A stretch of 64,000 nt of DNA from Achromobacter piechaudii NBRC 102461 (GCF_001571245.1 NZ_BCTK01000005.1:1143452-1207451), one strand, 5' to 3'. Counted from the stretch's first letter, positions 51,569-61,436 are shown. Numbers and translations: made by a program. The notes: generated from the sequence alone by a model not told the origin.

Positions 51569-52697
51569 GCGGCGGCTCCGCATCGCGCTGTTGGTGGATC
51601 GCTTCGGCAACCGCTTTGGCGGCGCCGAAGCCTATGGCGTGGAGCTGATGCGCGTGCTGGGCGAGCGTCATGACGTGTCCGTCGTCGCGCGGGACTTCGA
51701 CAGCGATCTGCCATTCGATTTCCTGCCCGTGCGCTTTCCCGGCTGGCTGCCCAGCTGGATGCGCGTGCTGTATTTCGCCTGGCGCGCCGACCGCCTGACA
51801 CGTGGCCGCTTTGACATCGTGCATTCGCACATGAATGGCTGGGCGGGGGAAATCCAGGTCATGCACGTGACGCCGGTCCGCTATAACCGCGTCGCGCGCG
51901 TCAATCCGCTACAGCGCCTGCGCGCCTGGACGAGCCCGCGCCTGGCTACCTACCTGGTGCTGGAAAAGTGGCGCGTGCGCCCGTCGCCGGCACGGCGTGT
52001 GGTGGCTGTGTCGGGCCTGATCATGGACCAATTGCATCGCAGCTATGGTCCCGAGCTGCCGGTGGATATCATCGCGCCGGGCGTCAAGCTGCCATCGCCC
52101 GATCTGGCCACGGGCCGCGATGCCACCCGCGCCAGCCTGGGCTGGGACGCCGACACCATCGGCTGCCTGCTGGTGGCCAGAAACCCGCTGCGCAAGGGCT
52201 TGCCGGCCTTGCTGGACGCGCTGGTGCAACTGCCCGCGCAATACAAGCTGCTGGTGGTGGGCGCCGATGAACCCACCCGCGAGCGCGTGCGCGCCGCGGG
52301 CGGCATCGCGCATCGCGTCACGCTGATCGACCCCACGCCAGGCGTGGCCCAGTATTTCGCCGCAGCCGATATCTACGCGCATCCCACGCTGAATGACAGC
52401 TATGGCATGGCGCCGCTGGAAGCCATGTCGCATGGCCTGCCGGTGGTTGTGAGCTCGCCCGCCTACTGTGGGTTTGCGCAATATCTGTCGGCAGGCAAGG
52501 ACGCGCTGATCCTGCAAGACCCCCGCGATGGCGCCCAACTGGCGCAAGCGCTGGAACGATTGGGTTCGGAACCGGAACTGCGGGCGGCCTTGACCGAGCG
52601 CGGGCTGGAGATCGCGCGCGAACAAAGCTGGGAAACGGTCGCCTCGCGCTACGAGACGCTGTATGAAAAGGTGCTGGAGGCGCGGCAACAGGCTTGA
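51543..52697 (+). CDS. Glycosyltransferase family 4 (LPS core)
   Basis: 384 residues, GT-B fold, starting 26 bases before the deacetylase stop. LRIALLVDRFGNRFGGAEAYGVELMRVL is the acceptor-side loop and FDIVHSHMNGWAGEIQVMH follows. The donor site is HPTLNDSYGMAPLEAMSHGLPVVVS, after CLLVARNPLRKGLPALLDAL. It is the last gene of the dnaE-led run; a short gap separates it from minus-strand genes. Confidence 0.88.
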   Translation: MKTPAGAAERRLRIALLVDRFGNRFGGAEAYGVELMRVLGERHDVSVVARDFDSDLPFDFLPVRFPGWLPSWMRVLYFAWRADRLTRGRFDIVHSHMNGWAGEIQVMHVTPVRYNRVARVNPLQRLRAWTSPRLATYLVLEKWRVRPSPARRVVAVSGLIMDQLHRSYGPELPVDIIAPGVKLPSPDLATGRDATRASLGWDADTIGCLLVARNPLRKGLPALLDALVQLPAQYKLLVVGADEPTRERVRAAGGIAHRVTLIDPTPGVAQYFAAADIYAHPTLNDSYGMAPLEAMSHGLPVVVSSPAYCGFAQYLSAGKDALILQDPRDGAQLAQALERLGSEPELRAALTERGLEIAREQSWETVASRYETLYEKVLEARQQA

Positions 52698-52721
52698 TGG
52701 CGCCGCGCCAGCTTCAAGGCT

Positions 52722-53003
52722 TCAAGACCCGGGCGCCGTGGCGCGCTCCAGGTCGGCCAACCATAGGATCGCGTGTTCCCGATCCGGCCCGCACATCTCG
52801 ACTTGAGGTTCAAGCCCGCCGCAGAAGTCGGGGCGCGAAGGCTGGCCGAAAATCGCGCAGCGCATGTCCGGCAGCAACTGTATACAGGGCACGCCGGCCG
52901 GCTTGCCGTGGGGCATGCCCGGAATCGGTCGGGTGATCGACGGGGCGATGCAGCATGCGCCGCAACCCGCCCGGCAATCCAGCGCCGGCGCCGTCAGGCT
53001 CAT
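52722..53003 (-). CDS. YkgJ-family cysteine-cluster protein
   Basis: 93 residues from the Met at 53003 ([10 protein letters not shown]). The eight-cysteine pattern of the family is visible: [21 protein letters not shown], then [12 protein letters not shown], consistent with metal or iron-sulphur binding. Function unknown. The start overlaps the stop of the ydcF-like gene (ATGA). Confidence 0.85.
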   Translation of the reverse strand: MSLTAPALDCRAGCGACCIAPSITRPIPGMPHGKPAGVPCIQLLPDMRCAIFGQPSRPDFCGGLEPQVEMCGPDREHAILWLADLERATAPGS

Positions 53004-53764
53004 ACCCACCCGCGCAGCCAATAGACGAACAGGCCTGCGTATTCCTTGATGATGGAGCGGCTGGCGTCGAAGGTGCGCTGGTCGGGCACCCATGGCGACA
53101 GCGAACCGTCGGCAGGCGCGACGATCTGCGGCGGGGCCGGCGCGGCGATGGCTTCCACGCCCTGCTTGGAAAACGCCGCCATGGCGCGCGGCATGTGCAA
53201 CGCCGAGGTCACCAGCAACACCTTGGTGATACCGCGAGACTTGAGCGCGTCTTCGGTCAAGGCGGCGTTCTCGTAGGTGGTGCGGCTGCTGTTTTCCAGG
53301 ATCAAGGCCGATTCCGGCACGCCTTGCTGGCGGATCGCATGCGCCATGCCGCGCGCTTCGCTGACGTCGCCTTCCAGCGCGCCGCCCGACAGCAGCACCT
53401 TGGGCGCGCGTCCGGCCAGATACAGCTGCGCGGCCGTGTCCACGCGCACGACGGCGGTGTCCTTGTCATACGGCAGGAACCAATTGGCGCGGCCATTGGC
53501 CGTATTGCCGCCCAGCACGACGATAGCGTCGGCCGTGGGCGAATCGGCGGGCGCGAGGTGCGGATAGCGATTCTCCAGCGCACCGCCCAGCCATAGCGAG
53601 GTGACGGGCAATGACCAGGCAAGCGCCCACAGCAAGCCGGCGGCGATGATGGCCGCCCCGGTCTTGCGCAGCCGGAACCATCCCAGCGCCAGACCGATGA
53701 TGACCAGCGTCACGCACAGGTTGTAGGGAATGATCAGATTCGTAAGGTAACTGGAAAGGTTCAT
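53000..53764 (-). CDS. YdcF/DUF218-family inner-membrane protein
   Basis: 254 residues from the Met at 53764. Two N-terminal membrane helices ([20 protein letters not shown] and [18 protein letters not shown]) are followed by a DUF218 domain: [40 protein letters not shown] and [16 protein letters not shown]. Related ElyC and SanA proteins affect envelope biogenesis. It sits between the ykgJ-like gene and the heptosyltransferase-like gene on the same strand. Confidence 0.9.
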   Translation of the reverse strand: MNLSSYLTNLIIPYNLCVTLVIIGLALGWFRLRKTGAAIIAAGLLWALAWSLPVTSLWLGGALENRYPHLAPADSPTADAIVVLGGNTANGRANWFLPYDKDTAVVRVDTAAQLYLAGRAPKVLLSGGALEGDVSEARGMAHAIRQQGVPESALILENSSRTTYENAALTEDALKSRGITKVLLVTSALHMPRAMAAFSKQGVEAIAAPAPPQIVAPADGSLSPWVPDQRTFDASRSIIKEYAGLFVYWLRGWV

Positions 53765-53781
53765 GTCAAAAGCAATCCTGA

Positions 53782-54753
53782 TTACATCGTCCCGCTCAGC
53801 AGGCTGGTCGCCTGCCGTTCTACTTCTTCGACGGTCGGCCACGCATGCTCCGACCCGACGCAAACCGCCCGGGGCGACCAGGGGCCGGTGCGTCCCGGAC
53901 GGGTCACGCCGAACAGCGCGAGTTCCCGGGCCGACGCGGCGGCTGCAACGTGGGACACCCCGGAGTCGTTGCAGATCACCAGCGCCGCGCGAGCCGTCAA
54001 CGCGGCAAACGCGCCCAGCGGCAAGGGGGGCAGCAATTGCGCCGTGGGGGCGTTGCGCCGCGCCTCGTCGGTTTCGGCCGGAGGGGGGCACATTACCACG
54101 GTATGGCCCTGTGCCTGTAAGGCGCGCGTCAGTGTATCGAATCCCGGCCAGACCTTGATCTTGCCTTTGTGCAGGCCGGTGGCCGTAGGGGCAATCAGGA
54201 CAAAGCGCTGCGCGGACAGTCCGGCCGCTTGCAACGCGTCATCGGCGGCTTGTTGATGGGACGGCGTCAGCGGCAGGTCCAGCGTGGGGCCGGGCTGGAC
54301 CGGGCCGCTGGGCAGACCCCAGCGGGTCAGGGCCTCGCGCGTCAGGTGATGCCAGGATTGCACGGCATGCAGCGCCTCGTCCGGCTTGGCGACCGGCCAG
54401 CGCAGCAGAAAGCTGCGGCCATCGTCGCGGTAGCCGGCGCAAGGCAAGCCTGCCAGCCGGAACACCAGGGCGCTGGAGAGCGAGTCGGGCAGCAGCAGGC
54501 CCCGCGCGCGCCGGCCCATGGCGCCCAGCGAGCGGCGGTGCGCGCTGACGGCGGCGCGATCGGGGCCGACCTTGCCGCGCATGGGAATGAAATCCTTCTT
54601 GGGCACGCCGTCGAGCAGGTCGCGGGCCCATGGCCGCGCGCAGATCACCAGAGGCAGGCCGCTGGCCTGCAAGGCGCGCAGGCTGGGCAGGCTCATGCAG
54701 ACGTCGCCCACCCAGTTGGGCAAGCGCACGTATAAACAGCTGATATCGGACAT
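53782..54753 (-). CDS. Glycosyltransferase family 9 (LPS heptosyltransferase-like)
   Basis: 323 residues from the Met at 54753 (MSDISCLYVRLPNWVGD). The start and LVICARPWARDLLDGV, then APTATGLHKGKIKVWPGF and ICNDSGVSHVAAAASARELALFG, are the WaaC/WaaF family acceptor and donor motifs. It would transfer heptose to the inner core, although the family resemblance to WaaF is moderate. It reads away from msbA, and the neighbouring LPS genes support an envelope role. Confidence 0.87.
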   Translation of the reverse strand: MSDISCLYVRLPNWVGDVCMSLPSLRALQASGLPLVICARPWARDLLDGVPKKDFIPMRGKVGPDRAAVSAHRRSLGAMGRRARGLLLPDSLSSALVFRLAGLPCAGYRDDGRSFLLRWPVAKPDEALHAVQSWHHLTREALTRWGLPSGPVQPGPTLDLPLTPSHQQAADDALQAAGLSAQRFVLIAPTATGLHKGKIKVWPGFDTLTRALQAQGHTVVMCPPPAETDEARRNAPTAQLLPPLPLGAFAALTARAALVICNDSGVSHVAAAASARELALFGVTRPGRTGPWSPRAVCVGSEHAWPTVEEVERQATSLLSGTM

Positions 54754-54851
54754 GGAAGGGTGGGAAGGCAAATTAGTCTTATCGGAGGGTGGGCGACTCA
54801 GCGCGGCGGCGCGTAGCCAGTACAATCCGGGGCACAATTGTATAAAAGCGA

Positions 54852-56636
54852 GTGTTCCCTTTGAATTCTCCCGCACGCAACACACCCGCGGACTCCAATC
54901 CCGTCAAGGCCGAACTCTGGAGCCGGATCTACAGCCGGGTGGGTTCCTATTGGAAGGGCTTGTTGCTGGCCGTCCTGCTGATGGCGGGCGCTGCCGCGAC
55001 CCAACCGGTACTGGCCGTCATTATGAAGCCGTTGCTGGATGGCGGCTTTTCAGGCGCCAAACCCTATTATGTCTGGGCATTGCCCTTGGCGGTGGTGGGC
55101 TTGATCCTGCTGCGCGGCATCTGCAACTTCTTCAGCGACTACCTGCTCGCCTGGGTGGCCAACAACGTGCTGCTGGGCATGCGCCGGGATATGTTCGAGC
55201 GCCTTCTGGGCCTGCCCGACGCCGACTTCAAGCGCGGCGACACTGGCCGGCTGCTCAACCGCTTCACCATCGACGCGGGCAACGTCACGGGCTACGCCAC
55301 CGACGTCATCACGGTGCTGGTGCGCGAAACCCTGGTGGTCATCGCGCTGATCTGCGTGCTGCTGTACATGTCCTGGGTGTTGACGCTGATCATCCTGGTC
55401 ATGCTGCCGATATCGGTGTTGATCTCGCGCTTTTTCATCAAGCGCTTGCGCCGCATCAACCGCGACACGGTCAACATGAACGCCGAACTGACCCGGGTGG
55501 TTGGCGAAGGCATCGACGGCCAGCGCGTCATCAAGCTGTTCGACGGCTATGAGGTCGAACGCGGCCGCTTCGATTTCGTCAGCCGCCGCCTGCGCCGTTT
55601 CGCCATGCGCACCGCCACGGCGGACGCCGCCCTGACGCCGCTGACCCAGGTTTGCATCTCGATCTCGGTGGGCGCGGTTATCGCCGTGGCCCTGAGCCAG
55701 GCCAACAGCGGTTCGCTGACGGTCGGCAGCTTTGCGTCGTTCATGGCCGCGCTTGCGCAGATTTTCGATCCCATCAAGCGCCTGACCAACGTGGCCGCCC
55801 GCATGCAGAAAATGCTGGTGTCCGCCGAAAGCGTGTTTACGCTGATCGACCAGACTCCCGAAAACGATACCGGCACCAAGGAACTGCCCGAACCCGTGCG
55901 CGGCAAGGTGGAATTCCGCAACGTCAAGCATCGCTTTCCGGACGCCGAGCGCGACACGGTCAACGACATTTCCTTCATCGTCGAGCCCGGCCAGACGGTC
56001 GCGCTGGTGGGGCGCTCGGGCAGCGGCAAGACCACGTTGGTCAATATGCTGCCTCGCTTTGTGCTGGCTGACGCCGGGACGATCCTGGTGGATGACACGC
56101 CCATCAATGACCTGACGCTGCGCAGCCTGCGTTCGCATCTGTCGCTGGTCAGCCAGGACGTGGTGCTGTTTGACGACACCATCGCGGCCAACGTCGGCTA
56201 CGGCGCGTTGGGCAAGTCCAGCGAACAGAAGGTGCGCGACGCCCTGGCGGCGGCCAACCTGCTCGAATTCGTGGAGGGGCTGCCCCAAGGCATCAACACG
56301 CCGGTGGGCGAGAACGCCGCCCGCCTGTCCGGTGGCCAGCGCCAACGCCTGGCCATCGCCCGCGCGCTGATCAAAAATGCGCCCATCCTGATTCTTGACG
56401 AAGCCACCTCGGCGCTGGACAACGAGTCCGAACGCCAGGTGCAGGCGTCGCTGGAACGCCTGATGAAAGGCCGTACCACGCTGGTCATCGCCCACCGCCT
56501 GTCCACGGTCCAGAACGCCGACCGCATCATCGTGCTAGACGCGGGCAGGATCGTCGAACAAGGCCCGCACGCCGAGCTGCTGGCTGCCAATGGCCTGTAC
56601 GCCTCGCTGTACAAGATGCAGTTCCGCGACGACTGA
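54852..56636 (+). CDS. msbA: Lipid A export ABC transporter MsbA
   Basis: 594 residues from GTG 54852; TTG 54861 (MNSPARN) is an equally good start. Six membrane helices form the transmembrane half, with RDMFERLLGLPDADFKRGDTGRLLNRFTIDAGNVTG as coupling segment. The nucleotide-binding half has Walker A GRSGSGKT, VSQDVVLFDDTIAANVGYG, signature LSGGQRQRL, Walker B ILILDEATSALD and the switch His in IAHRLSTVQ. It flips lipid A-core across the inner membrane and is presumably essential. Strong terminator after the stop. Confidence 0.95.
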   Translation: MFPLNSPARNTPADSNPVKAELWSRIYSRVGSYWKGLLLAVLLMAGAAATQPVLAVIMKPLLDGGFSGAKPYYVWALPLAVVGLILLRGICNFFSDYLLAWVANNVLLGMRRDMFERLLGLPDADFKRGDTGRLLNRFTIDAGNVTGYATDVITVLVRETLVVIALICVLLYMSWVLTLIILVMLPISVLISRFFIKRLRRINRDTVNMNAELTRVVGEGIDGQRVIKLFDGYEVERGRFDFVSRRLRRFAMRTATADAALTPLTQVCISISVGAVIAVALSQANSGSLTVGSFASFMAALAQIFDPIKRLTNVAARMQKMLVSAESVFTLIDQTPENDTGTKELPEPVRGKVEFRNVKHRFPDAERDTVNDISFIVEPGQTVALVGRSGSGKTTLVNMLPRFVLADAGTILVDDTPINDLTLRSLRSHLSLVSQDVVLFDDTIAANVGYGALGKSSEQKVRDALAAANLLEFVEGLPQGINTPVGENAARLSGGQRQRLAIARALIKNAPILILDEATSALDNESERQVQASLERLMKGRTTLVIAHRLSTVQNADRIIVLDAGRIVEQGPHAELLAANGLYASLYKMQFRDD

Positions 56637-56656
56637 ACGCGACCCTCATCGGCTCC

Positions 56657-56688
56657 GGCCGCCGCGCAACCAGCGCGGCGGCCTTTTT
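56657..56688 (+). terminator. Intrinsic terminator of msbA
   Basis: GGCCGCCGCG (56657-56666) pairs with CGCGGCGGCC (56674-56683), followed by TTTTT. It starts 20 bases after the msbA stop codon. Confidence 0.94.
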
Positions 56689-56856
56689 CATTCCGGTTGC
56701 ACCGGGCGCGGTGGGCGGCGTCGACCCGCCGATCGCCCTGGGCCGCCGTAGTTTCTCATTGCCAATCCGGCGGATAGTCGGAAAATGGCGCTAGCCCCAT
56801 CCGCTGCGGGCCGGGCTTCTTCCGGCGCGGGGCCACTGTGTAACCAGGAGCGCCTC

Positions 56857-58665
56857 ATGGCTCTGCCTATCGAAGGTAATCAACTCGTCAACGTCGTCGT
56901 CCTGCTGGGCGCGGCAGTCATCGCCGTGCCCATCTTCAAGCGCCTGGGGCTGGGTTCGGTGTTGGGCTACCTGGCGGCCGGGCTGGCCATCGGCCCATTT
57001 GGTCTCGGTTTCTTTTCCGACCCCAAATCCATCCTGCATGTGGCGGAACTGGGCGTCGTCATGTTCCTGTTCATCATCGGCCTGGAAATGCAGCCGTCGC
57101 GTCTATGGAAGCTGCGGGGCGAAATCTTCGGCCTGGGCGTGGCGCAGGTGGTGGCCTGCGGCGGCCTGCTGACGGTGGTTGGCCTGCTGGCCGGCTTGTC
57201 CGGCCCAGCGGCTTTCATGGCGGCGATGGGCTTCGTGCTGTCCTCCACGGCAATCGTCATGCAGATCCTGGGCGAGCGGGACGAAAGCACCAGCGCACAG
57301 GGGCAGCGCATCGTGTCCATTCTGTTGCTCGAAGATCTGGCCATCGTGCCATTGCTGGCCCTGGTGGCGTTGCTGGCGCCAGCGAGCGCCAGTGCTGACC
57401 ACGGTGACCCCTGGACGCAGTCCGCCATCGCCGTGGGTTGCGTCCTGGCATTGCTGGCCGCCGGTCGATGGTTGCTGAACCCCTTGTTTCGACTGCTTGC
57501 TGCCGCCCACGCCCGCGAAGTCATGACTGCCGCGGCGCTGCTGGTGGTGTTGGGCGCGGCCTTGTTGATGGAATTGGGCGGCCTGTCGATGGCCATGGGC
57601 GCATTCCTGGCTGGCGTGCTGCTGTCCGAATCCACCTTTCGGCATCAGCTGGAAGCCGAAGTCGAACCGTTTCGCGGGATTCTGCTGGGCCTGTTCTTCT
57701 TGGGCGTCGGCATGTCGCTGGATCTGTCCGCCGTGGCGCGCGAATGGCCGTTGATCCTGGCCGCCGTCGTTGCGTTCATGTTGGTGAAGTCGGTGGGCGT
57801 CTACGTCGTCGCGCGCTTGTTGCGGGCCTCGCATGCCGAAGCGGTCACTCGTGCGGCCTTGCTGGCGCAGGGCGGTGAATTCGCGTTCGTGCTCTATGGG
57901 GCAGCGGCGGCCGCTGGCATCTTCGATGCGCACACGGGCGCGGTCCTGACGGCTGTGGTCATTATCTCCATGGCTCTGACCCCATTATGTGTACTGTCGC
58001 TGCGCTGGTTGCTGCCGCCTCCCGAGCCGTCCATGGACGGGGTGGACGTTGCGCAAGACCTGGATGGTTGCGCGCTGATCGTGGGCTTCGGCCGTTTTGG
58101 CCAGATCGTCACGCAGGCGATGCTGGCTCGCGACCTGAAAGTATCCATCCTGGATATCGATACCGACGCCATCCGGGCGGCGGCCAAATGGGGGGTGAAG
58201 GTGTATTACGGCGACGGTACCCGCATCGACATGTTGCGCACTGCCGGGGCCGAGAACGCCTGCGCCATCCTGATTTGTATCGACAACCCCCAGGCCGTGA
58301 ACCATATGGTCCGGCTGATCAAGTCCGAATTCCCGCTGGTGCGCGTGGTCGTGCGCGCCTATGACCGCATCCATTCCCTGGCGCTGGCCAAGGAAGGGGT
58401 GGACTACCAGGTCCGGGAAACGCTGGAGTCGGCGCTGGTGTTCGGCGAGGCCGCGCTGCGCGCCATCGGGGTGCCGGCCGACGAGGCGGCCGAGGTGTTG
58501 CAAGACGTGCGCCGACGCGACACCGAGCGGTTCGACCTGGAGGTCGCGGGCGGTCTCTTTGCCGGCCGATCGTTGCTGTACGGGAATATGACCGGTCCGG
58601 CCGATGGCCGTAACGACAAACCTGATCGCGAAGCCGCGGAAGCGGCGGCCAATCCCCTCGCGTAA
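56857..58665 (+). CDS. Kef-type K+/H+ antiporter with RCK domain
   Basis: 602 residues from ATG 56857, preceded by CCAGGAG. About 12-13 helices (LGSVLGYLAAGLAIGP, FLFIIGLEMQPSRLWKLR, GFVLSSTAIVMQIL, MGAFLAGVLLSESTFRHQLE) form the CPA2 membrane domain. A TrkA-N/RCK domain follows (ALIVGFGRFGQIV, VYYGDGTRIDMLRTAGA), and the tail is charged. The family mediates K+ efflux during electrophile stress, gated by glutathione adducts. No kefF/kefG partner is adjacent. Confidence 0.93.
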   Translation: MALPIEGNQLVNVVVLLGAAVIAVPIFKRLGLGSVLGYLAAGLAIGPFGLGFFSDPKSILHVAELGVVMFLFIIGLEMQPSRLWKLRGEIFGLGVAQVVACGGLLTVVGLLAGLSGPAAFMAAMGFVLSSTAIVMQILGERDESTSAQGQRIVSILLLEDLAIVPLLALVALLAPASASADHGDPWTQSAIAVGCVLALLAAGRWLLNPLFRLLAAAHAREVMTAAALLVVLGAALLMELGGLSMAMGAFLAGVLLSESTFRHQLEAEVEPFRGILLGLFFLGVGMSLDLSAVAREWPLILAAVVAFMLVKSVGVYVVARLLRASHAEAVTRAALLAQGGEFAFVLYGAAAAAGIFDAHTGAVLTAVVIISMALTPLCVLSLRWLLPPPEPSMDGVDVAQDLDGCALIVGFGRFGQIVTQAMLARDLKVSILDIDTDAIRAAAKWGVKVYYGDGTRIDMLRTAGAENACAILICIDNPQAVNHMVRLIKSEFPLVRVVVRAYDRIHSLALAKEGVDYQVRETLESALVFGEAALRAIGVPADEAAEVLQDVRRRDTERFDLEVAGGLFAGRSLLYGNMTGPADGRNDKPDREAAEAAANPLA

Positions 58666-58786
58666 CGCTGTATATCGCTTTCTTTGCACAACTTTTCGTA
58701 TCATTTCACGTGCACGTTTGGCCGACTGCGTTAGATTTATCCGTACTGACTCTTCACTTATGAAGAGCATTTGCCAGGGGGCTGCC

Positions 58787-59017
58787 ATGCTGCATTCGGA
58801 CCGGAGTTTCACGACACCGCACGCTGTAGGGGTTGAGCTTGCCCGACGCCAGGCTTTGGCGTTGCAGTGCGGATTTTCAGCTGACGCGATGCGCCGGCTG
58901 CTCTTGCCGGGAGGCAGCGCCGCTCCCGCCTGGGCGATCAACGCGCACCGGGAGACGGACAGGGTCCGTGGCGCGGGCGCCTTCCCGTTCCGGATCGGCG
59001 CGGCGGCGGTTTCCTGA
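58787..59017 (+). CDS. Small uncharacterised protein
   Basis: 76 residues from ATG 58787. It has AGGGGG six bases upstream and a perfect hairpin six bases after its stop, which supports a real unit. The product starts MLHSDRSFTTPHAVGV and contains ELARRQALALQCGFSADAMRRLLL; it has no signal peptide, helix or motif that I recognise. A longer in-frame extension (Met at 58760 or 58604) overlaps the antiporter gene. Composition fits neighbouring genes. Confidence 0.45.
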   Translation: MLHSDRSFTTPHAVGVELARRQALALQCGFSADAMRRLLLPGGSAAPAWAINAHRETDRVRGAGAFPFRIGAAAVS

Positions 59018-59022
59018 TTGCC

Positions 59023-59043
59023 GGCCGGGCCGCGCGCCCGGCC
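59023..59043 (+). terminator. Hairpin after the small ORF
   Basis: GGCCGGGC (59023-59030) and GCCCGGCC (59036-59043) with a CGCGC loop, starting six bases after the stop. No T run follows, so it is a weak terminator prediction. Confidence 0.5.
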
Positions 59044-59225
59044 TTGCGGTTCATCCCTGATGCCCGCGCGCATTCGCCGCGGCGTTTCCCTGTTGCCATG
59101 GTCATCCGCAGGCTTGCCGCCTGCGAGTGCAGCCTTGCGCCCCGCGCTTGGCGGCGGCATTATCTTGCTGGATCTTCCAAGGACGTAAGCCACGACACTT
59201 GAACGCCTCGCCAAGGAGCGCCGGT

Positions 59226-60692
59226 TTGAAGTCTCGCAGTTTTGTGCACGGCGCGTTGTACGCGTTGGCTGGACTGGTGGCCATCGGCATCTGTCTGGCG
59301 GCGGTCGCGCTGCTGTGGATCGACCGGCAAGGGACGTGGGCGTCGGCGTACAAGTCCGCGCGCAACATCACCGGCGTGCTGTCGGCCGACATCAGCCGGA
59401 CGCTCCAGATTTACGATCTGTCGCTGCGAGGCGTTGTGGAGCGGCTGGGCGAAGCGGATATCAACGATGTCAATCGCGCTACGCTGCAACGGTTTCTGTT
59501 CGACCGATCTTCCTCCGCCGAATACCTGGGCGCCATCGTGGTCCTGGATCGCGATGGAAATATCCGCTACGACTCGACCTCGATCAACCCTGCGCCGCTG
59601 AATTTCGCTGATCGCGATTACTTTCGCGTGCACCGCGACGCGCACGACGCGGGCTTGTATGTCAGCCGGCCTTATATCAGCCGCCTGCGGCCTGGCGACG
59701 AGAGCATTGCCATCAGCCGCCGCATCGATAATCCGGACGGCAGTTTTGCCGGGGTTGTCACCGGCTCGTTGCGGATGGCTTATTTTCGCGATCGATTCGC
59801 CGAACTTTCCATAGGCACACACGACGTCATCACGATTTTCCGCAACGACGGGGTGGAGCTTGTACGCAATCCGTATTCAATGGTGGACGGGGGCGACGAC
59901 GGGCAGGGGGCGCTGGCATTCCAACAATTTCTGATCCGTCGAGAAAATACATTCGTGGGCGCTTGGACGCCCGACGGCGTGAACCGTCTATACACGTTCA
60001 ACAGTATTGAGAACACGCCGTTGGTCATCGACGTGGCGCTGGCCGTCGATGACATCCTGGCGCCTTGGGAGCGGCGCGCGGCGTTGATTGTGCCGGTTAC
60101 GCTGGCGCTGTTCTTCTCGGTCATGGCGCAGATCGTGCTGTTTCGCCGGGAAATGCGCTGGCGCCGGGCATTTGAACAGCAGCTGCAAGAACGTGCGCAA
60201 ACCGATGGCTTGACGGGCATCGCCAATCGACGAACCTTCGACGAAGTGCTCGAGCGTGAATGGGCGGTGGCGCGCCGGGACGGCACGCCAATTTCACTGC
60301 TGTTCCTGGATGCGGATTATTTCAAGCGCTACAACGACCGCTACGGCCATCAAGAGGGTGACGAGCTGTTGAAGATGCTGGCCCTGGCGCTCAAGAAAAA
60401 AGCGCGTCGCCCAAGGGATTTGGCGGCGCGCTATGGCGGAGAAGAATTTGTGGTGCTGCTGCCGGGCGCCGATAAGCGCCAAGCCGTGGCCATCGCCGAA
60501 ACCATACGGCGGGCCATCGCGGAACTGGCCGTACCGCATGAAGACAACGAAGGCGGCGTCGTCACGGTCAGCATCGGCGTAGCGACCGCCGTGCCGACGG
60601 GTACGGATACCTTGTCACGTCTGGTCGAGGCTGCTGATGCCGCCGTCTACCAGGCCAAGAAAGCCGGGCGCAACCGGGTCGCCGCGGCTTGA
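59226..60692 (+). CDS. Membrane-bound diguanylate cyclase (dCache sensor + GGDEF)
   Basis: 488 residues from TTG 59226, chosen because AAGGAG lies seven bases upstream and no ATG fits; the frame is open further upstream. Membrane helix 1 is residues 10-32, followed by a periplasmic dCache sensor (AYKSARNITGVLSADI, YDSTSINPAPLNFADRDYF, IAISRRI), and helix 2 is near 300-322. The GGDEF domain has the active GGEEF at 404-408, DYFKRYNDRYGHQEGD, and an inhibitory site RPRD at 395-398. It should make c-di-GMP with product inhibition. The ligand is unknown. Confidence 0.93.
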   Translation: MKSRSFVHGALYALAGLVAIGICLAAVALLWIDRQGTWASAYKSARNITGVLSADISRTLQIYDLSLRGVVERLGEADINDVNRATLQRFLFDRSSSAEYLGAIVVLDRDGNIRYDSTSINPAPLNFADRDYFRVHRDAHDAGLYVSRPYISRLRPGDESIAISRRIDNPDGSFAGVVTGSLRMAYFRDRFAELSIGTHDVITIFRNDGVELVRNPYSMVDGGDDGQGALAFQQFLIRRENTFVGAWTPDGVNRLYTFNSIENTPLVIDVALAVDDILAPWERRAALIVPVTLALFFSVMAQIVLFRREMRWRRAFEQQLQERAQTDGLTGIANRRTFDEVLEREWAVARRDGTPISLLFLDADYFKRYNDRYGHQEGDELLKMLALALKKKARRPRDLAARYGGEEFVVLLPGADKRQAVAIAETIRRAIAELAVPHEDNEGGVVTVSIGVATAVPTGTDTLSRLVEAADAAVYQAKKAGRNRVAAA

Positions 60693-60710
60693 TGCTTGAG
60701 TACTGCTGTT

Positions 60711-61412
60711 TTATCGGCCCAGCATCAATGCTTGCATGCGCGTATGCGCCTGCTGGACGTTCCTGGCCTGCTCATTCAGGTTTTGCAGCAGCTGATTCAA
60801 TTCAGCCTGTACCGCCGGATCCTTCACTTTGACGATCGCGCCCGAGATCTCGATCTGAGCTTTATGCGCTTCAACGTAGTCGGCAATCTTCAAGCCGCTG
60901 TCAAAGGTCGCGCTCAATTGCGGCAGTACGTCGCGGAACGTGTCGGCGGGCAAGCTCACCGTCTTTTCATAAGCCTTGTCATACACGGCAGCCAGATCTG
61001 CGGGCTGCTTGAGCTGCGCGCGCGCGGCGTCTGCTTTGGCTTTTTGTTCTTTCAACGCGACGCCCATGTCGGCAAGCGACTGCTGAACGGTCTTCAGATC
61101 GTCGCGACGGGTCACGATGTCGTTCAGCGAGCGCATCGCGCCTTTCTGAATGATGCCGGACAGCGGCTTGGTGGCGGCATCCATGCCGGCATTGAAGTCA
61201 GTGATCACCGCGTAGTGCGAGGTGTAATCACCGAACGACTTCTTTTCCTCATCCGTCAGTTGCGGCACGCGCACGCCGGGCTTGTCGACAATGCGGGTCT
61301 GCAGATACTGCGTGAACGCCGCGCGTTGCTCGGGTTCCTTGTCGCCGCAAGCGGCCAACACCAGCGGCAATGCCGCTACCAGCAGCAGGAACGGACGGAA
61401 TAGGGACTTCAT
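60711..61412 (-). CDS. DUF3053 lipoprotein (YiaF-like)
   Basis: 233 residues. The signal peptide ends in the lipobox LAAC (19-22), so the protein is a predicted lipoprotein; D24 of CGDK could favour inner-membrane retention. The rest is helical with RAAFTQYLQTRIVDKPGVRVP and a long LNQLLQNLNEQARNVQQA coiled coil, matching DUF3053. Function unknown. The stop is tail to tail with the diguanylate cyclase gene (18 bases apart). A nested palindrome lies upstream at 61437-61470. Confidence 0.88.
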   Translation of the reverse strand: MKSLFRPFLLLVAALPLVLAACGDKEPEQRAAFTQYLQTRIVDKPGVRVPQLTDEEKKSFGDYTSHYAVITDFNAGMDAATKPLSGIIQKGAMRSLNDIVTRRDDLKTVQQSLADMGVALKEQKAKADAARAQLKQPADLAAVYDKAYEKTVSLPADTFRDVLPQLSATFDSGLKIADYVEAHKAQIEISGAIVKVKDPAVQAELNQLLQNLNEQARNVQQAHTRMQALMLGR

Positions 61413-61436
61413 TGAATAGCTCCGAAAGCATGAATA

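Noticed and set aside
58604..59017. 137-codon version of the small ORF
   Set aside because: The first 61 codons overlap the antiporter gene in another frame and run through its tail.
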